DNA of 64,000 nucleotides from the NCBI RefSeq assembly GCF_025947145.1, contig NZ_CP109999.1:2542001-2606000 (forward strand). Reading direction: 5' to 3'. Position numbers and translations under genes: made by a program. Of the stretch, positions 24,962-33,738 are shown in pieces; the stretch's first letter is position 1, and each line of letters opens with the position of its first letter. This stretch comes from Flavobacterium sp. N1994 (GTDB lineage Bacteria > Bacteroidota > Bacteroidia > Flavobacteriales > Flavobacteriaceae). The notes beneath the pieces are model-generated. The model worked only from the letters and a program-made list of their open reading frames with translations, did not search any database and was not told the origin of the DNA.

Positions 24962-26077
24962 TTAATATATTTGCTCTAACTTACCATCCTTTCTCAAAAT
25001 CCACACCTCGTCAATAACTTGTTTTTCAACTTTAACCCTGTAGTTGATAACCTTTAAAATGTAATTGGTTGTTGATCCATCATCAGTCAAAACAATTCTA
25101 CTCGATTGTTTTAAACCACGTTTAAACATTCTTTGAAGCGTTCTTGTTCCAAGCTTATCAAATCCCTCCAGTTCATAAAATATTCCATCTACGGCAAAGT
25201 CCGGGCATTTACCTTCATAAGGTGTCCCAATAAGCTCGGCAAAGAACTCTTTATACAATGGAGAGTCAACAGCAATGGTTGGCATTATTTGGGCAGTTTT
25301 ACCAAGCTTAGCAAATTGAGCGCAACAGTTTAAGACAGCAGTATAATCAGGAGCTTTTTTATCTACTAAACTAGAGCTTTCAATGCTACCTCCGTTAGGA
25401 TATTTCTTGAGTATCATTTTATCAAACGACAGCTCTTCCATTTGCTTTCTGGCATAATCTCTCGCCTCATTCTTTTCGTTAACGTTCAAACCGTCAGCGT
25501 ATGGTATATCCTTAAATATTTTACCGGTGATTGCGGCATTATTATTAAACCCTGTTTTACCTTCCACATTAGGAATTTCAACCATTGGATTATCATCAAC
25601 ATTTATAACATTACAACGACAGCCCCAATCGTTTGGAGGATAATGGTCTTTCCAAAATTGATGTCCAATCGGCAAAATTAAACCGTCCCATGCTTTATGT
25701 TTTTCACGCACTCTGGCATCGCCAGCTGTAACATATTTAAGGTTTGGATATAAGTCTTTTTCTCGTACAAATCCCTCCCATTTTTCTGCCATATTTGCCG
25801 TAGCAACTGTTTGGTCGAATTCAGTTCTTAGCCATCTTTGGTTGTACTCTGCCGTAAGCTCTTTAGTCTTTTCTTTGAATTGAGACCAGGATAAAGTTTT
25901 ACCGTTTTCAGTCAGTGCACTTTCGAGCTGCTTGCGGAAGCTTGTTTCTTTAAATGCTGAGAACTCGCCAACATTGTATTTAAGTGACATTGCCAGTTGT
26001 GGGTCATACATTTCAATCTTAGGACTATATCCAGTATCAATGGCATCAGCTAAATTTGAATAGTAATACGACCACAT
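24962..26077 (-). CDS. MuF-type head protein with C-terminal toxin-like domain (frame extends to 26236)
   Basis: Minor head protein of the Mu gpF/SPP1 gp7 family. The MuF core has RVREKHKAWDGLILPIGHQF, then HYPPNDWGCRCNV near residues 117-155. Residues from about 235 resemble a CdiA-type nuclease/tRNase domain (KCPDFAVDGIFYELEGF, RMFKRGLKQSSRIVL). From ATG 26077 it has 371 residues. The same frame stays open for 53 more codons upstream (ending RLIENYLRDLFNTNSITKEN) with no ATG, GTG or TTG, and meets the portal gene at a slippery site. It is probably made as a portal-MuF fusion by -1 frameshifting. Confidence 0.85.
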   Translation of the reverse strand: MWSYYYSNLADAIDTGYSPKIEMYDPQLAMSLKYNVGEFSAFKETSFRKQLESALTENGKTLSWSQFKEKTKELTAEYNQRWLRTEFDQTVATANMAEKWEGFVREKDLYPNLKYVTAGDARVREKHKAWDGLILPIGHQFWKDHYPPNDWGCRCNVINVDDNPMVEIPNVEGKTGFNNNAAITGKIFKDIPYADGLNVNEKNEARDYARKQMEELSFDKMILKKYPNGGSIESSSLVDKKAPDYTAVLNCCAQFAKLGKTAQIMPTIAVDSPLYKEFFAELIGTPYEGKCPDFAVDGIFYELEGFDKLGTRTLQRMFKRGLKQSSRIVLTDDGSTTNYILKVINYRVKVEKQVIDEVWILRKDGKLEQIY

Positions 26078-26215
26078 TTTTTTGCGGTTTTCCTTTGTGA
26101 TAGAATTAGTATTGAATAAGTCCCGAAGGTAGTTTTCAATAAGCCTGCTTAGACCGTCCTCTTTGCTTAGTTTTATGCTTTTATGGTCATCATGACAGCA
26201 ATGGGTACGATAATG

Positions 26216-26242
26216 AAGCCTAAGCAGGCTTAAGGCTTTTTT
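26216..26242 (-). promoter_or_regulatory. Putative programmed -1 frameshift site (portal to MuF)
   Basis: On the minus strand the portal gene ends CCA AAA AAG CCT TAA. A AAA AAG (26236-26242) is the dnaX-type slippery heptamer in the correct phase. Four bases later AAGCCT-GCTT-AGGCTT (26231-26216) forms a perfect 6-bp stem-loop. A -1 slip continues directly as GCC TTA AGC in the MuF frame. Confidence 0.75.
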
Positions 26243-27465
26243 GGGTCAGTATTGCCTTTTCCACCGGCAGTTTGTGGAGTTGGCATTGCCTCAATTTCTA
26301 CGCCATACGTTGACTCTAAATAGTGTTGTTTTAAGATATAGCCGTTGGTCATTAAAACACCATCTATTTTGATTTGCTTCTCCTGGTCTTTTGTTTTTTC
26401 TACCGCAATTTTAGCATTGTCCGGAATGGCATAACCAAGCTTACGCATACCGGGTACTACTCTATTATTCAAATAGGCTAACATTTTTTTCTCATCGGAT
26501 AGGATCAACTCATCCAAAGTATTTTCGTGAACGTTTCCTTGAGCTTTACTGGCTCCGTTCTCGGTGGTCATTGTTTGATGCAATACCAATTTAGAAAGCT
26601 CTTTATCTAAAGCTTGTATTTTTTGAAAGAAGACATTAAAACTATCCGTTTTACTATTTTCTTTAATTTCAACTTCGGTACCAATTGGGAAAACACCATA
26701 CGGAGCTGAGCCCATTTCCTCAAGCCAATCCGCAACCTCATTTTTAACAGTTTCGCTTTGAGAAGCAATTTTGGCAATCCTGATAGGAATACCAAACAAC
26801 TCCTCGAATTCATCCCAAGAACCCCAAGAGTGACGTTTTAGAATGGTATAAACGGCAGCCTTTTCTAAAAGCCCCACAACACTATAAAAACGTGCTGGCC
26901 ATAGAATGTCATCAATGATAGAATAATCTATTCCGGTTAAGGCATTAATATCATAAAGAATCACTTTCTTTTCAGGAACTAACAAAAATCTAGGAATGAT
27001 GTCAACTTGTTTTATGTTTCCCGGTTCAAACTCTTTTACCCAAATTACATTTTCACCAACGTATGTTGATTTGTGTGCCTCCTCTTTAACCGTTTCAAAC
27101 CACTCCTTATCTTTTATGAATTCGGTTAAATTATCATCGGTGGTACCATCAACCTCAAAAACGTAATTCTTATTGGTAGTTCTAAGAGTACGGTTTTCCG
27201 TAATACCGGTTAAATGTCCATCAAGACTAATATCATCATAAAGCTCCTGCATCGGATAATTACGAGGTATTTCCGCATTATACTTAGCATAACGAGCCGC
27301 AGTCCAATCAGTAATCTCTTTACGCCATAAACGACGTTGTCGACGGATAACGTCAACCATTAAGTTAGTTATTTTGTTGATGTCTTTAGCATCATTAGCC
27401 GATAGACTAACCTTTTTATTGATTTGGTTTCCCGCAATATTAACAGTTGACTTGCCTTTTTCCAT
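26230..27465 (-). CDS. Portal protein, DUF935 family (Mu gp29-like)
   Basis: This protein forms the portal ring through which DNA enters the head. It has 411 residues, a little shorter than Mu gp29. DUF935 features include LMVDVIRRQRRLWRKEITDW near residue 35, HLTGITENRTLRT near 84, RHSWGSWDEFEELFGIPIRI near 212 and LHQTMTTENGASKAQGNVHE near 295. Its start overlaps the upstream gene by one base. Its final codons hold the slippery sequence that can lead into MuF, giving an 834-residue fusion. Confidence 0.9.
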   Translation of the reverse strand: MEKGKSTVNIAGNQINKKVSLSANDAKDINKITNLMVDVIRRQRRLWRKEITDWTAARYAKYNAEIPRNYPMQELYDDISLDGHLTGITENRTLRTTNKNYVFEVDGTTDDNLTEFIKDKEWFETVKEEAHKSTYVGENVIWVKEFEPGNIKQVDIIPRFLLVPEKKVILYDINALTGIDYSIIDDILWPARFYSVVGLLEKAAVYTILKRHSWGSWDEFEELFGIPIRIAKIASQSETVKNEVADWLEEMGSAPYGVFPIGTEVEIKENSKTDSFNVFFQKIQALDKELSKLVLHQTMTTENGASKAQGNVHENTLDELILSDEKKMLAYLNNRVVPGMRKLGYAIPDNAKIAVEKTKDQEKQIKIDGVLMTNGYILKQHYLESTYGVEIEAMPTPQTAGGKGNTDPKKP

Positions 27466-27959
27466 TATTTGAATATTTTATCTAGTTCTCTTTTTAATTT
27501 ATCAGATATCTTACCGTCCAAGTATTTTGATTTGCCCATAAATCTTCGCTCTGGCATTCCATCAAGACCCTCATTATGTCGAGCTGCATACTCTTTATCA
27601 GTATAATATCTAACCTCTTTTGTGGATCTGTTTACGCGGCTTTTAATAGAGTTTTTTAACTTATTTCCTCCGGTACCTTTTCCAACTAAAATGGCTCGGT
27701 CTTTAATGTCTGAGCCGTATTTATTTAAGGATCCTTTTTTACCACGCCTGTTGGTTCTGTAGGTGGTAATATCTCGCCCTTTTTTATCTGTTGTTTTACG
27801 CTCTTCCCATTCATCTAATACAGAATCAGTAAAGCCCTGGTCTTGAAAATTCTTTTGTATGAAGTTCTTTCCCTCAACTTCAATAATGGTCAATGCCTTT
27901 TCCGGTATTTGTTCGGCGGCTAGTAAAAGCATTTTCTCTAAGTCGTCCAACGTTGCCAT
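27465..27959 (-). CDS. Phage virion morphogenesis protein (Mu gpG-like)
   Basis: 164 residues of the tail-completion/virion-morphogenesis family found beside Mu-type portals. It is basic, with a loop-rich centre (DITTYRTNRRGKKGSLNKYG) and the family-like YAARHNEGLDGMPERRFMG near residue 125. Overlaps both neighbours by one base. By analogy it acts in head-tail joining. Confidence 0.82.
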   Translation of the reverse strand: MATLDDLEKMLLLAAEQIPEKALTIIEVEGKNFIQKNFQDQGFTDSVLDEWEERKTTDKKGRDITTYRTNRRGKKGSLNKYGSDIKDRAILVGKGTGGNKLKNSIKSRVNRSTKEVRYYTDKEYAARHNEGLDGMPERRFMGKSKYLDGKISDKLKRELDKIFK

Positions 27960-28384
27960 TAAATTCTATTTTCATAGTTTTTTCTACCGCCTAATTTTAA
28001 AAAGGTAGCGGCTTCAGTTCCACCGTTGCCGTTGTCTACCATCCTGATAGGTAATGGCGGTTTAATTTTGCCTTCAGATACTTTCTCTAGCCAAGTCATT
28101 GCCTCGTCGTAATCATCCTTTACAGACTCATTCATAGTCTTACTACGGCGTTTGTATATACCGTGAATTACTAAAGCCTTGAGGTGCTTCAAAATGGTTA
28201 AATTCCTCTCGTCTCCTGTTGCTTCAAAAATGGCGGCAGTATCAAAGTATTGAAATAAATATCCTGACATCACATCAATGCATTCGGATATTATGGTGGT
28301 AATGATAGACTCATCACCATTAGTTATCAAGTTGATTATTTCGGTAGTTGATACCGTTTTAAGTTCTGATTTTTCTAAAAACAT
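27959..28384 (-). CDS. DUF1320 protein (Mu gp36-like head-completion protein)
   Basis: 141 helical residues typical of the Mu gp36/DUF1320 family: FLEKSELKTVSTTEIINLIT, then SECIDVMSGYLFQYFD, then HLKALVIHGIYKRR. Such proteins sit at the head-to-tail connector. Ends on the start of the morphogenesis gene; 5 bases separate it from the next gene upstream. Confidence 0.8.
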   Translation of the reverse strand: MFLEKSELKTVSTTEIINLITNGDESIITTIISECIDVMSGYLFQYFDTAAIFEATGDERNLTILKHLKALVIHGIYKRRSKTMNESVKDDYDEAMTWLEKVSEGKIKPPLPIRMVDNGNGGTEAATFLKLGGRKNYENRI

Positions 28385-28389
28385 AATTC

Positions 28390-28860
28390 CTAATTGATTA
28401 ATTTTTTCTTTGTGTACTTGTACTCCAACCTTCTGTATAGTGTTGTACTAAACTTAATTTTGTAGCTCATGATTTCTTCTAAATCGTCGCCTGGTTCATC
28501 AGCTGTTTGCCTTAATGGTTTAAAGTAATCACCTTGTAAACCCTGAAGCTGTTCTACTATAATATCAATCAAATCAATTTCAATCAAACCGCCTTCCGGG
28601 TCGCTAGTTTTTTGGTGTTGTTCCATCCAACCATCTTTACAGTAAAGCATGATTTCGATATCGCATAAGCCCTCTTGCTTTTGCTCCACCATTGACTCCC
28701 ATTTAATAACTCCAATTTCAATAAGCGCACATGTGAAATATTGTGGATAATTGGCAGCGGGTTTTTTAAATTGCTTTCGCTGTAAATCAATTAACTCTAA
28801 TTCGGGAATCATAGTTAATGCCTCTTTAATCTTAGTAAATAGCTCTTTTCTTGGTGTCAT
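28390..28860 (-). CDS. Hypothetical head/connector phage protein
   Basis: 156 residues. Begins MTPRKELFTKIKEALTMIPE. Has beta-strands (YFTCALIEIGVIKWESMV, CDIEIMLYCKDGW) resembling tail-terminator or minor tail proteins of the gp37 type. It overlaps the terminase gene by 4 bases. Connector function is inferred from position. Confidence 0.7.
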   Translation of the reverse strand: MTPRKELFTKIKEALTMIPELELIDLQRKQFKKPAANYPQYFTCALIEIGVIKWESMVEQKQEGLCDIEIMLYCKDGWMEQHQKTSDPEGGLIEIDLIDIIVEQLQGLQGDYFKPLRQTADEPGDDLEEIMSYKIKFSTTLYRRLEYKYTKKKLIN

Positions 28861-30413
28861 ACTCTGCGTGTTGTTTTCTTTTTACCGATATGAGGTTTTG
28901 AGTTGTTCTCTTGATTTACTGAATATCCAAAGTAAGTTCTACCCAGTCTAACTGCATTTTCCAATGTATCTGGAAAGTCATCATGCGCCTTGGTTCCTTT
29001 TTCAAACGATAGTAATTGCTCTGATGCTTTGTCCCAGTCGTGAGTATCTTTTAAAGCTTTATTAATTACCATTAATTTGTTAAATAATACATCGGTCAAA
29101 GTTGCTTCTATTCTTAAATGCTTATCTGTTGACGTATGATTTGGCAGCGGAACTGAGGCATATTTTTCACGCTCAGCTGCGGCAAGCCAAGAAGGTAAGA
29201 ATACAGCGGCTTGAGCTACTGATGCATCATAAAAGGCAAGTATTGAAAGCCCTTTTTTATTGTATTCTCTCAACTTTGCAAAATGCCACTCCATTGCTTC
29301 AGGCAAATCACATTGACGACAAAAAACATCTAATAAATAGATTTTACCATTTTTCAACCCTAGAATTGCACAAGCTTTAAAATCCCCATTTCTAGTATAT
29401 GATAAATCCCAATGTGCAATAGCTCCATCGAATATCATTCCCTCTGGAATAGCTTCATATTTTAACCACTCGGCTTTAAATAACTTTCCTTTTTCAATTG
29501 GGTTATTGTAGTCCTCACGTTGCGAAGTATAGTAGTCAGTTTTTGCATTGATATTTTTTACATCCTTTTTGGTCAATCGTTGATGCCAAGTAGGATTGCC
29601 GTTTTCGTCTGAAATATTAACTACCATTTCATCAAAATGGCGGGAGTTTTTAAAACTTTCTTTAATGTGGTCAAGTAATCCGTTTTTTACTATATAGTTG
29701 TTAGGGACTACCATTCGACCTCTTCTAAGGTGAAAAGCTTTAGCTAAATCTCCGCTAATTTTTTCTCCATATTCATTAATTAGAATTTCATTTTTGGCTT
29801 GTTTTCTGTCCTCGCAATCATCAATAGACGCGAAGTCAATCCTATGTGCACCAGTTCTCAATCCTCTAAAGGGTTGATTTATTCCAAGCCCCATAAACTT
29901 CCTACCGTCTTTGGTATCAAACTCACCGTCTGCCCAATTCCCATAACTCATTTGCATTCCAAAATCCTTTATATACCTTTCGTTATACTGCAAATGTGTT
30001 TGTAAATCAGATAAAAGTATTTTAGCAAAATCATTGTTTCTACCAACTAATAATCCAAAGAAGAGCTCGTCATTTTCTTTTAAGTGGCAAACATTACCAA
30101 CGTTAGTATGTATTGACTTTGCAGAACCACGGTACCACTTTCTCATTTGAACAATAAAAGGGTCTTCAAAGACCTTTTCATACGACGTTTGGTGGAAGTC
30201 TGCACACGGAGCATCAGCCAATGAATGAGAAACTCCAACCCCAAAATAGTAGTCAAAGAACTTAGTATAATTTTCGGGTTTCAACAAAAATGCAATTCTT
30301 TCCTCTTGCTCCTCAGATGTTTCCTTAACTAGAGAATCATAAGTAAGCTCCTTAATGATTTTAGATTTTTGATTATACCTTTCAATCGCCGCTTTGTATT
30401 CAGTTGTCGTCAT
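28857..30413 (-). CDS. Terminase large subunit (Mu gp28-like)
   Basis: DNA-packaging motor, 518 residues. The ATPase part has a P-loop variant WYRGSAKSIHTN near residue 95 and Walker B HRIDFASIDDCED near 198. The RNase H-like nuclease has IAHWDLSYTRNGDFK near 343 and KAHDDFPDTLENAV near 485, with the acidic residues expected for metal binding. Overlaps the small subunit by 4 bases. Mu-type terminases package by headful from the integrated copy. Confidence 0.9.
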   Translation of the reverse strand: MTTTEYKAAIERYNQKSKIIKELTYDSLVKETSEEQEERIAFLLKPENYTKFFDYYFGVGVSHSLADAPCADFHQTSYEKVFEDPFIVQMRKWYRGSAKSIHTNVGNVCHLKENDELFFGLLVGRNNDFAKILLSDLQTHLQYNERYIKDFGMQMSYGNWADGEFDTKDGRKFMGLGINQPFRGLRTGAHRIDFASIDDCEDRKQAKNEILINEYGEKISGDLAKAFHLRRGRMVVPNNYIVKNGLLDHIKESFKNSRHFDEMVVNISDENGNPTWHQRLTKKDVKNINAKTDYYTSQREDYNNPIEKGKLFKAEWLKYEAIPEGMIFDGAIAHWDLSYTRNGDFKACAILGLKNGKIYLLDVFCRQCDLPEAMEWHFAKLREYNKKGLSILAFYDASVAQAAVFLPSWLAAAEREKYASVPLPNHTSTDKHLRIEATLTDVLFNKLMVINKALKDTHDWDKASEQLLSFEKGTKAHDDFPDTLENAVRLGRTYFGYSVNQENNSKPHIGKKKTTRRV

Positions 30414-30934
30414 AGTAGGGTTTTGATGTATTCATCCTGAACGGATCTAACTACTTTCAACAGGTCCAAATCTTTTTCACGGTTTTTAGCTTTAGATTTA
30501 GCACACTTATCCATAAACCAATCGATAAACTGGTCAAATGCTTCCATAGTGTAAACTGCTTTTTTCTTATTGTCATCCATACGCTCCCATGCTGCCGCCA
30601 ACTTAGATATATCATCAGGTTTATAAGGCATTTCTTTTCCCTGTTTAATCGCTGCAACGTTTTTTAAAATCATTGCTTTAATCTCTGCCGGAGATATATT
30701 TTGCAGTTGCTTTTGCTCCTCCCAATTATGGTCTTTTGCCCAACGTGAAAGCGTAGGAACTCCAACCTTTATGTTTTCCATTTCTGAAATGGATTGCAGC
30801 GAATAACCGCGTACAAATAAGCCAAGAGAATCCTTTTGCTTTTTGTCACGATCTGAATTACTCATACGTCCTGGTTTGCTTAGATCGTAATTGTCAGCCG
30901 TAATGATTTGCTTAACTTTCTTAGTAGTTGCCAT
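30410..30934 (-). CDS. Terminase small subunit-like protein
   Basis: 174 residues. Contains a helix-turn-helix (YSLQSISEMENIKVGVPTLS then RWAKDHNWEEQKQL) as in phage small terminases of the DUF1804 type, followed by helical oligomerisation segments. It recognises the packaging start. Directly upstream of, and overlapping, the large subunit gene. Confidence 0.8.
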   Translation of the reverse strand: MATTKKVKQIITADNYDLSKPGRMSNSDRDKKQKDSLGLFVRGYSLQSISEMENIKVGVPTLSRWAKDHNWEEQKQLQNISPAEIKAMILKNVAAIKQGKEMPYKPDDISKLAAAWERMDDNKKKAVYTMEAFDQFIDWFMDKCAKSKAKNREKDLDLLKVVRSVQDEYIKTLL

Positions 30935-31205
30935 CTATTGTAATTTTTCCGTTATCCTCATATTTGACGTTCCTAATTTGCATTCCATCGTACTGGAGGT
31001 TCTTTTTAATTTCAATCAATACACTCATTGGATCATCGTCAGAAAGCATTTGAATTATGCCCACACCAATCTCAGGCGTTTCTTTATACTCGCCTTTACT
31101 TGCCAATATAATATCCTCCTGGTGTTGGTTATCAGAATCGCCAATAACAATGTCGCCACCGCGGATTAGTAAGTCGCCATCCTCGTCTGTTAGTATATCT
31201 TTCAT
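30921..31205 (-). CDS. Small late phage protein, GpW/Gp25-like pattern
   Basis: 94 residues. MKDILTDEDGDLLIRGGDIV ... DIILASKGEYKETPEIGVGI ... LQYDGMQIRNVKYEDNGKI. The pattern of a flat beta-rich start, 'P..GvGi' and helix resembles baseplate wedge (Gp25-like) proteins; in databases such Bacteroidota sequences are sometimes called oxidoreductases without grounds. First gene of the inverted block, overlapping the small terminase by 14 bases. Confidence 0.65.
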   Translation of the reverse strand: MKDILTDEDGDLLIRGGDIVIGDSDNQHQEDIILASKGEYKETPEIGVGIIQMLSDDDPMSVLIEIKKNLQYDGMQIRNVKYEDNGKITIDGNY

Positions 31206-31398
31206 AAAGCAAAATTCGACTTTCGTATTTGTGTTTTAAATTTTACTAACGGGCTTTGTATAAAATCATTACAACACTTGTATCAATTAGTTACAACCTC
31301 TGACGACTTGTTTTTTTTTGGTTTGGCATTCACTCAATTTTGTCATCTCTAAAGAAAACAAATACACGATTTATATTGAAATCAAATCCTTTTTGCTA
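31206..31398. other. Divergent intergenic region between the two late blocks
   Basis: AT-rich, separating the minus-strand packaging block from the plus-strand protease-capsid block. Promoters for both must lie here, but I find no clear TTTG-N19-TAnnTTTG on either strand, so late promoters may need an activator. A T9 run lies at 31312-31320. Confidence 0.5.
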
Positions 31399-32382
31399 AT
31401 GAACCACACTTTTATAGTTAATACCGAAAATGTAAACGAATACGGCTACCGTATTTTGACTGATGGTATTGATACTAAACAGTATTTAAGAAACCCAGTT
31501 GTGCTTTATATGCATGACCGCTTTGATGATGAAAACAAAGGATCGGAAGTAATTGGACGAGCTGTCAAATTATGGGTAGAAAACAAGCAATTATTGGTTG
31601 ATGTTGAATTCGATGAGAAAGACGAGTTCGCCGCAAAAATTGCAGGTAAGGTAGAGCGAGGATTCATTCGTATGGCTTCTATGTATGCTGATGTTCTTGC
31701 GTGTTCAAATGCACCAGAGGATATAATGCCAGGACAGATATTTGAAACTGTCACTAAGTGTAAACTTATTGAAATATCTATTGTAGATATAGGCGGTAAT
31801 GATGATGCCTTAAAGCTTTCTCGAAATGGAGATAGTATGAAACTTCAAAAACTGAGTACAAATAAAACTGAAGATATGTCAAATTTAAAAGTAATTGCTC
31901 TTGCATACGGTTTACCGGCTGATGCAGATGAGGCAGCAATTTTAGCTAAACACAATGAGTTAAAAGTTGCTAAAGATACAGCTGAAGGATCGGTTGTAAA
32001 GCTAACGGCAGATTTAAAAGCCTTAAGAGGTACTACGGCAACTGATTTAGTTGACGAGTGTATCAAACTAGGGTTATTCCCGGAAGCTTTGAAAGATGGT
32101 CAAATCAAAGCGTTTGAAAACGATTTTGATGGACAAAAAGCATTGTTGTCAAAAATGATTAGCAATCATAAAGAGGCTAATCCTCAAGACAAAAATAATG
32201 CACTAAAAGAGGTTGTTCTAGGAGCTGCTGCAAAAGGTACTCAAGGAACTGAAGAAACTTTCGACTTCTTGCAAAAATTTGATGTTGCGAAGCTTCAAAA
32301 AATGCAAGCCGAAAACCCAACGCAATATGCTAAGCTTTACGCTGACTATCAAAACGGCGTGAGACACATTGCTAAGGTTTAA
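31399..32382 (+). CDS. Prohead protease with C-terminal scaffold-like region
   Basis: 327 residues from ATG 31399 (MNHTFIVNTENVNEYG); a TTG at 31318 would add 27. The first 150 residues resemble phage prohead proteases (LRNPVVLYMHDR with a candidate His, then RMASMYADVL, then KLIEISIVDIGG). The C-terminal part from about 165 is helical and charged, like a scaffold. As in Mu I/Z, one gene may supply both. The catalytic residues are not certain by eye. Confidence 0.75.
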   Translation: MNHTFIVNTENVNEYGYRILTDGIDTKQYLRNPVVLYMHDRFDDENKGSEVIGRAVKLWVENKQLLVDVEFDEKDEFAAKIAGKVERGFIRMASMYADVLACSNAPEDIMPGQIFETVTKCKLIEISIVDIGGNDDALKLSRNGDSMKLQKLSTNKTEDMSNLKVIALAYGLPADADEAAILAKHNELKVAKDTAEGSVVKLTADLKALRGTTATDLVDECIKLGLFPEALKDGQIKAFENDFDGQKALLSKMISNHKEANPQDKNNALKEVVLGAAAKGTQGTEETFDFLQKFDVAKLQKMQAENPTQYAKLYADYQNGVRHIAKV

Positions 32383-32409
32383 TCATTGATAATTAAAAAC
32401 TAATATAAA

Positions 32410-33252
32410 ATGTCAGGATTATTAAAAGAAGTATGGATTGCGGGGATTCAAGAAAACCCGGTACCAAATACAAGTTTTGTTAGTGCATCTACCGATAAGT
32501 CGGAATATGTAGAGAACAACAAATTGAACCTTGCTGAGGCGGGTATCGAACCGAGTGTATATGAGGATTACTTCGTGGGAAGTGAGACTGATTTACCAAT
32601 CACCACAATTACCGACGTTCCAAACGAGGTTATCTTGAGAACTTACTCAACGAGTAGAACTCGCCACAGAAACCTACAGGAAGTTGAGTTGGCTTACAAC
32701 AAAAGAGCCTCTGTAACATCAAGACACCAAAAAGTGTTACAGAAAAACTTAGGTGCAAGAGCAGCGTATGCTTGGTGTCCTGCTGCCGATAATGCCTATA
32801 ACAAAATTATCACTCTTGGAGGAGGTTCTTTTGTTGATGCTGTAATTGATATGGCTGCATTTTATGAAGCTCTTGATATGACTGAAAATCTACATGTTTG
32901 TTTAAGTCCAGCTGATAAAGCTAAAATCCGTAAGGAAAACAAACAACTTTTCAAGGAAATCAATGAGTCTGGAATGTTGTACGGATTTAAAGTTTGGAAT
33001 TACAGTAAAAATCCTTACTACACATCTGCCGGTGCTAAAAAACCATTTGGTTCAGTTAAAGCTGCTGGAGATTTACAGGCATCATTCTTCTGGTGTTCTG
33101 ACGAAACGTTCCGTTGCTTCGGTGATGTGAATATGTATGCGACTCTTGCTAATGCGGCTTCACAATCTGATGAAATCTCATTTGCTCAAAGAGCTCTTGT
33201 TGGTAACATTCGTGCAACAACGCCTAAATACTTAGGAGCAATCCTTTCTTAG
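32410..33252 (+). CDS. Major capsid protein
   Basis: 280 residues. The gene follows protease/scaffold and precedes a small head gene, the usual capsid position. The sequence has HK97-like features: TTITDVPNEVILRTYSTSRT near residue 70, a long helix AYNKRASVTSRHQKVLQKNL, and a C-terminal part ISFAQRALVGNIRATTPKYL. It is shorter than Mu gpT (305). It does not closely match a family I can name. Confidence 0.78.
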   Translation: MSGLLKEVWIAGIQENPVPNTSFVSASTDKSEYVENNKLNLAEAGIEPSVYEDYFVGSETDLPITTITDVPNEVILRTYSTSRTRHRNLQEVELAYNKRASVTSRHQKVLQKNLGARAAYAWCPAADNAYNKIITLGGGSFVDAVIDMAAFYEALDMTENLHVCLSPADKAKIRKENKQLFKEINESGMLYGFKVWNYSKNPYYTSAGAKKPFGSVKAAGDLQASFFWCSDETFRCFGDVNMYATLANAASQSDEISFAQRALVGNIRATTPKYLGAILS

Positions 33253-33253
33253 T

Positions 33254-33625
33254 ATGGAAGATTTAGAAAAAGCGGTGAAGGATTACTTCACCGCTAATCC
33301 AAAAGCTAAAGAGATTCACGGTACTGAAGACGGATTTTTGTTTGAAAACAAATACTTCGCAACACAGCACAATGCAACTCTTGAAGAGGGCAAAGAAGTA
33401 AAAACTTTCAGTAACCCTAATAAGGTAGAAAGTAATACTGAAAACACCACAGTTGAGCTAAATGAGGAGCAAAAAGAACTTTTGGCTAATGGTTTAGTAA
33501 AAGGGAATTACAATGCCGTAAAAGACCTTGTTAAGTTCCTAAAACTGGAGACTGAAAATTTAAAAGAAGATACTTTAATCTCTGCATTGGAGGCTTACAA
33601 GCTAACTCAAGCAGAAAAAGAGTAA
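33254..33625 (+). CDS. Hypothetical head protein
   Basis: 123 acidic residues, one base after the capsid gene. The N-terminal half (MEDLEKAVKDYFTANPKAKE ... EDGFLFENKYFATQHN) is followed by a linker and a helical C-terminal domain (LVKGNYNAVKDLVKFLK). Similar genes follow capsid genes in Bacteroidota Mu-like phages; a decoration or head-tail joining role is inferred. Confidence 0.6.
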   Translation: MEDLEKAVKDYFTANPKAKEIHGTEDGFLFENKYFATQHNATLEEGKEVKTFSNPNKVESNTENTTVELNEEQKELLANGLVKGNYNAVKDLVKFLKLETENLKEDTLISALEAYKLTQAEKE

Positions 33626-33738
33626 TAAACCATATAGCCTGGCATTGCACCGCCACCGTCTAAAGACGACCACCGCAATAGCAAAGAAATGGCGTGAACA
33701 TCAAGTATGCGCAAAGCCCGGCTATAACTTTTAAAGTT

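Noticed and set aside
33626..33738. Small gene between the head protein and endolysin
   Set aside because: Two short frames look partly coding (IAPPPSKDD; KKWREHQVCAKPGYNF), but neither has a proper start and they are in different frames; perhaps a decayed gene.
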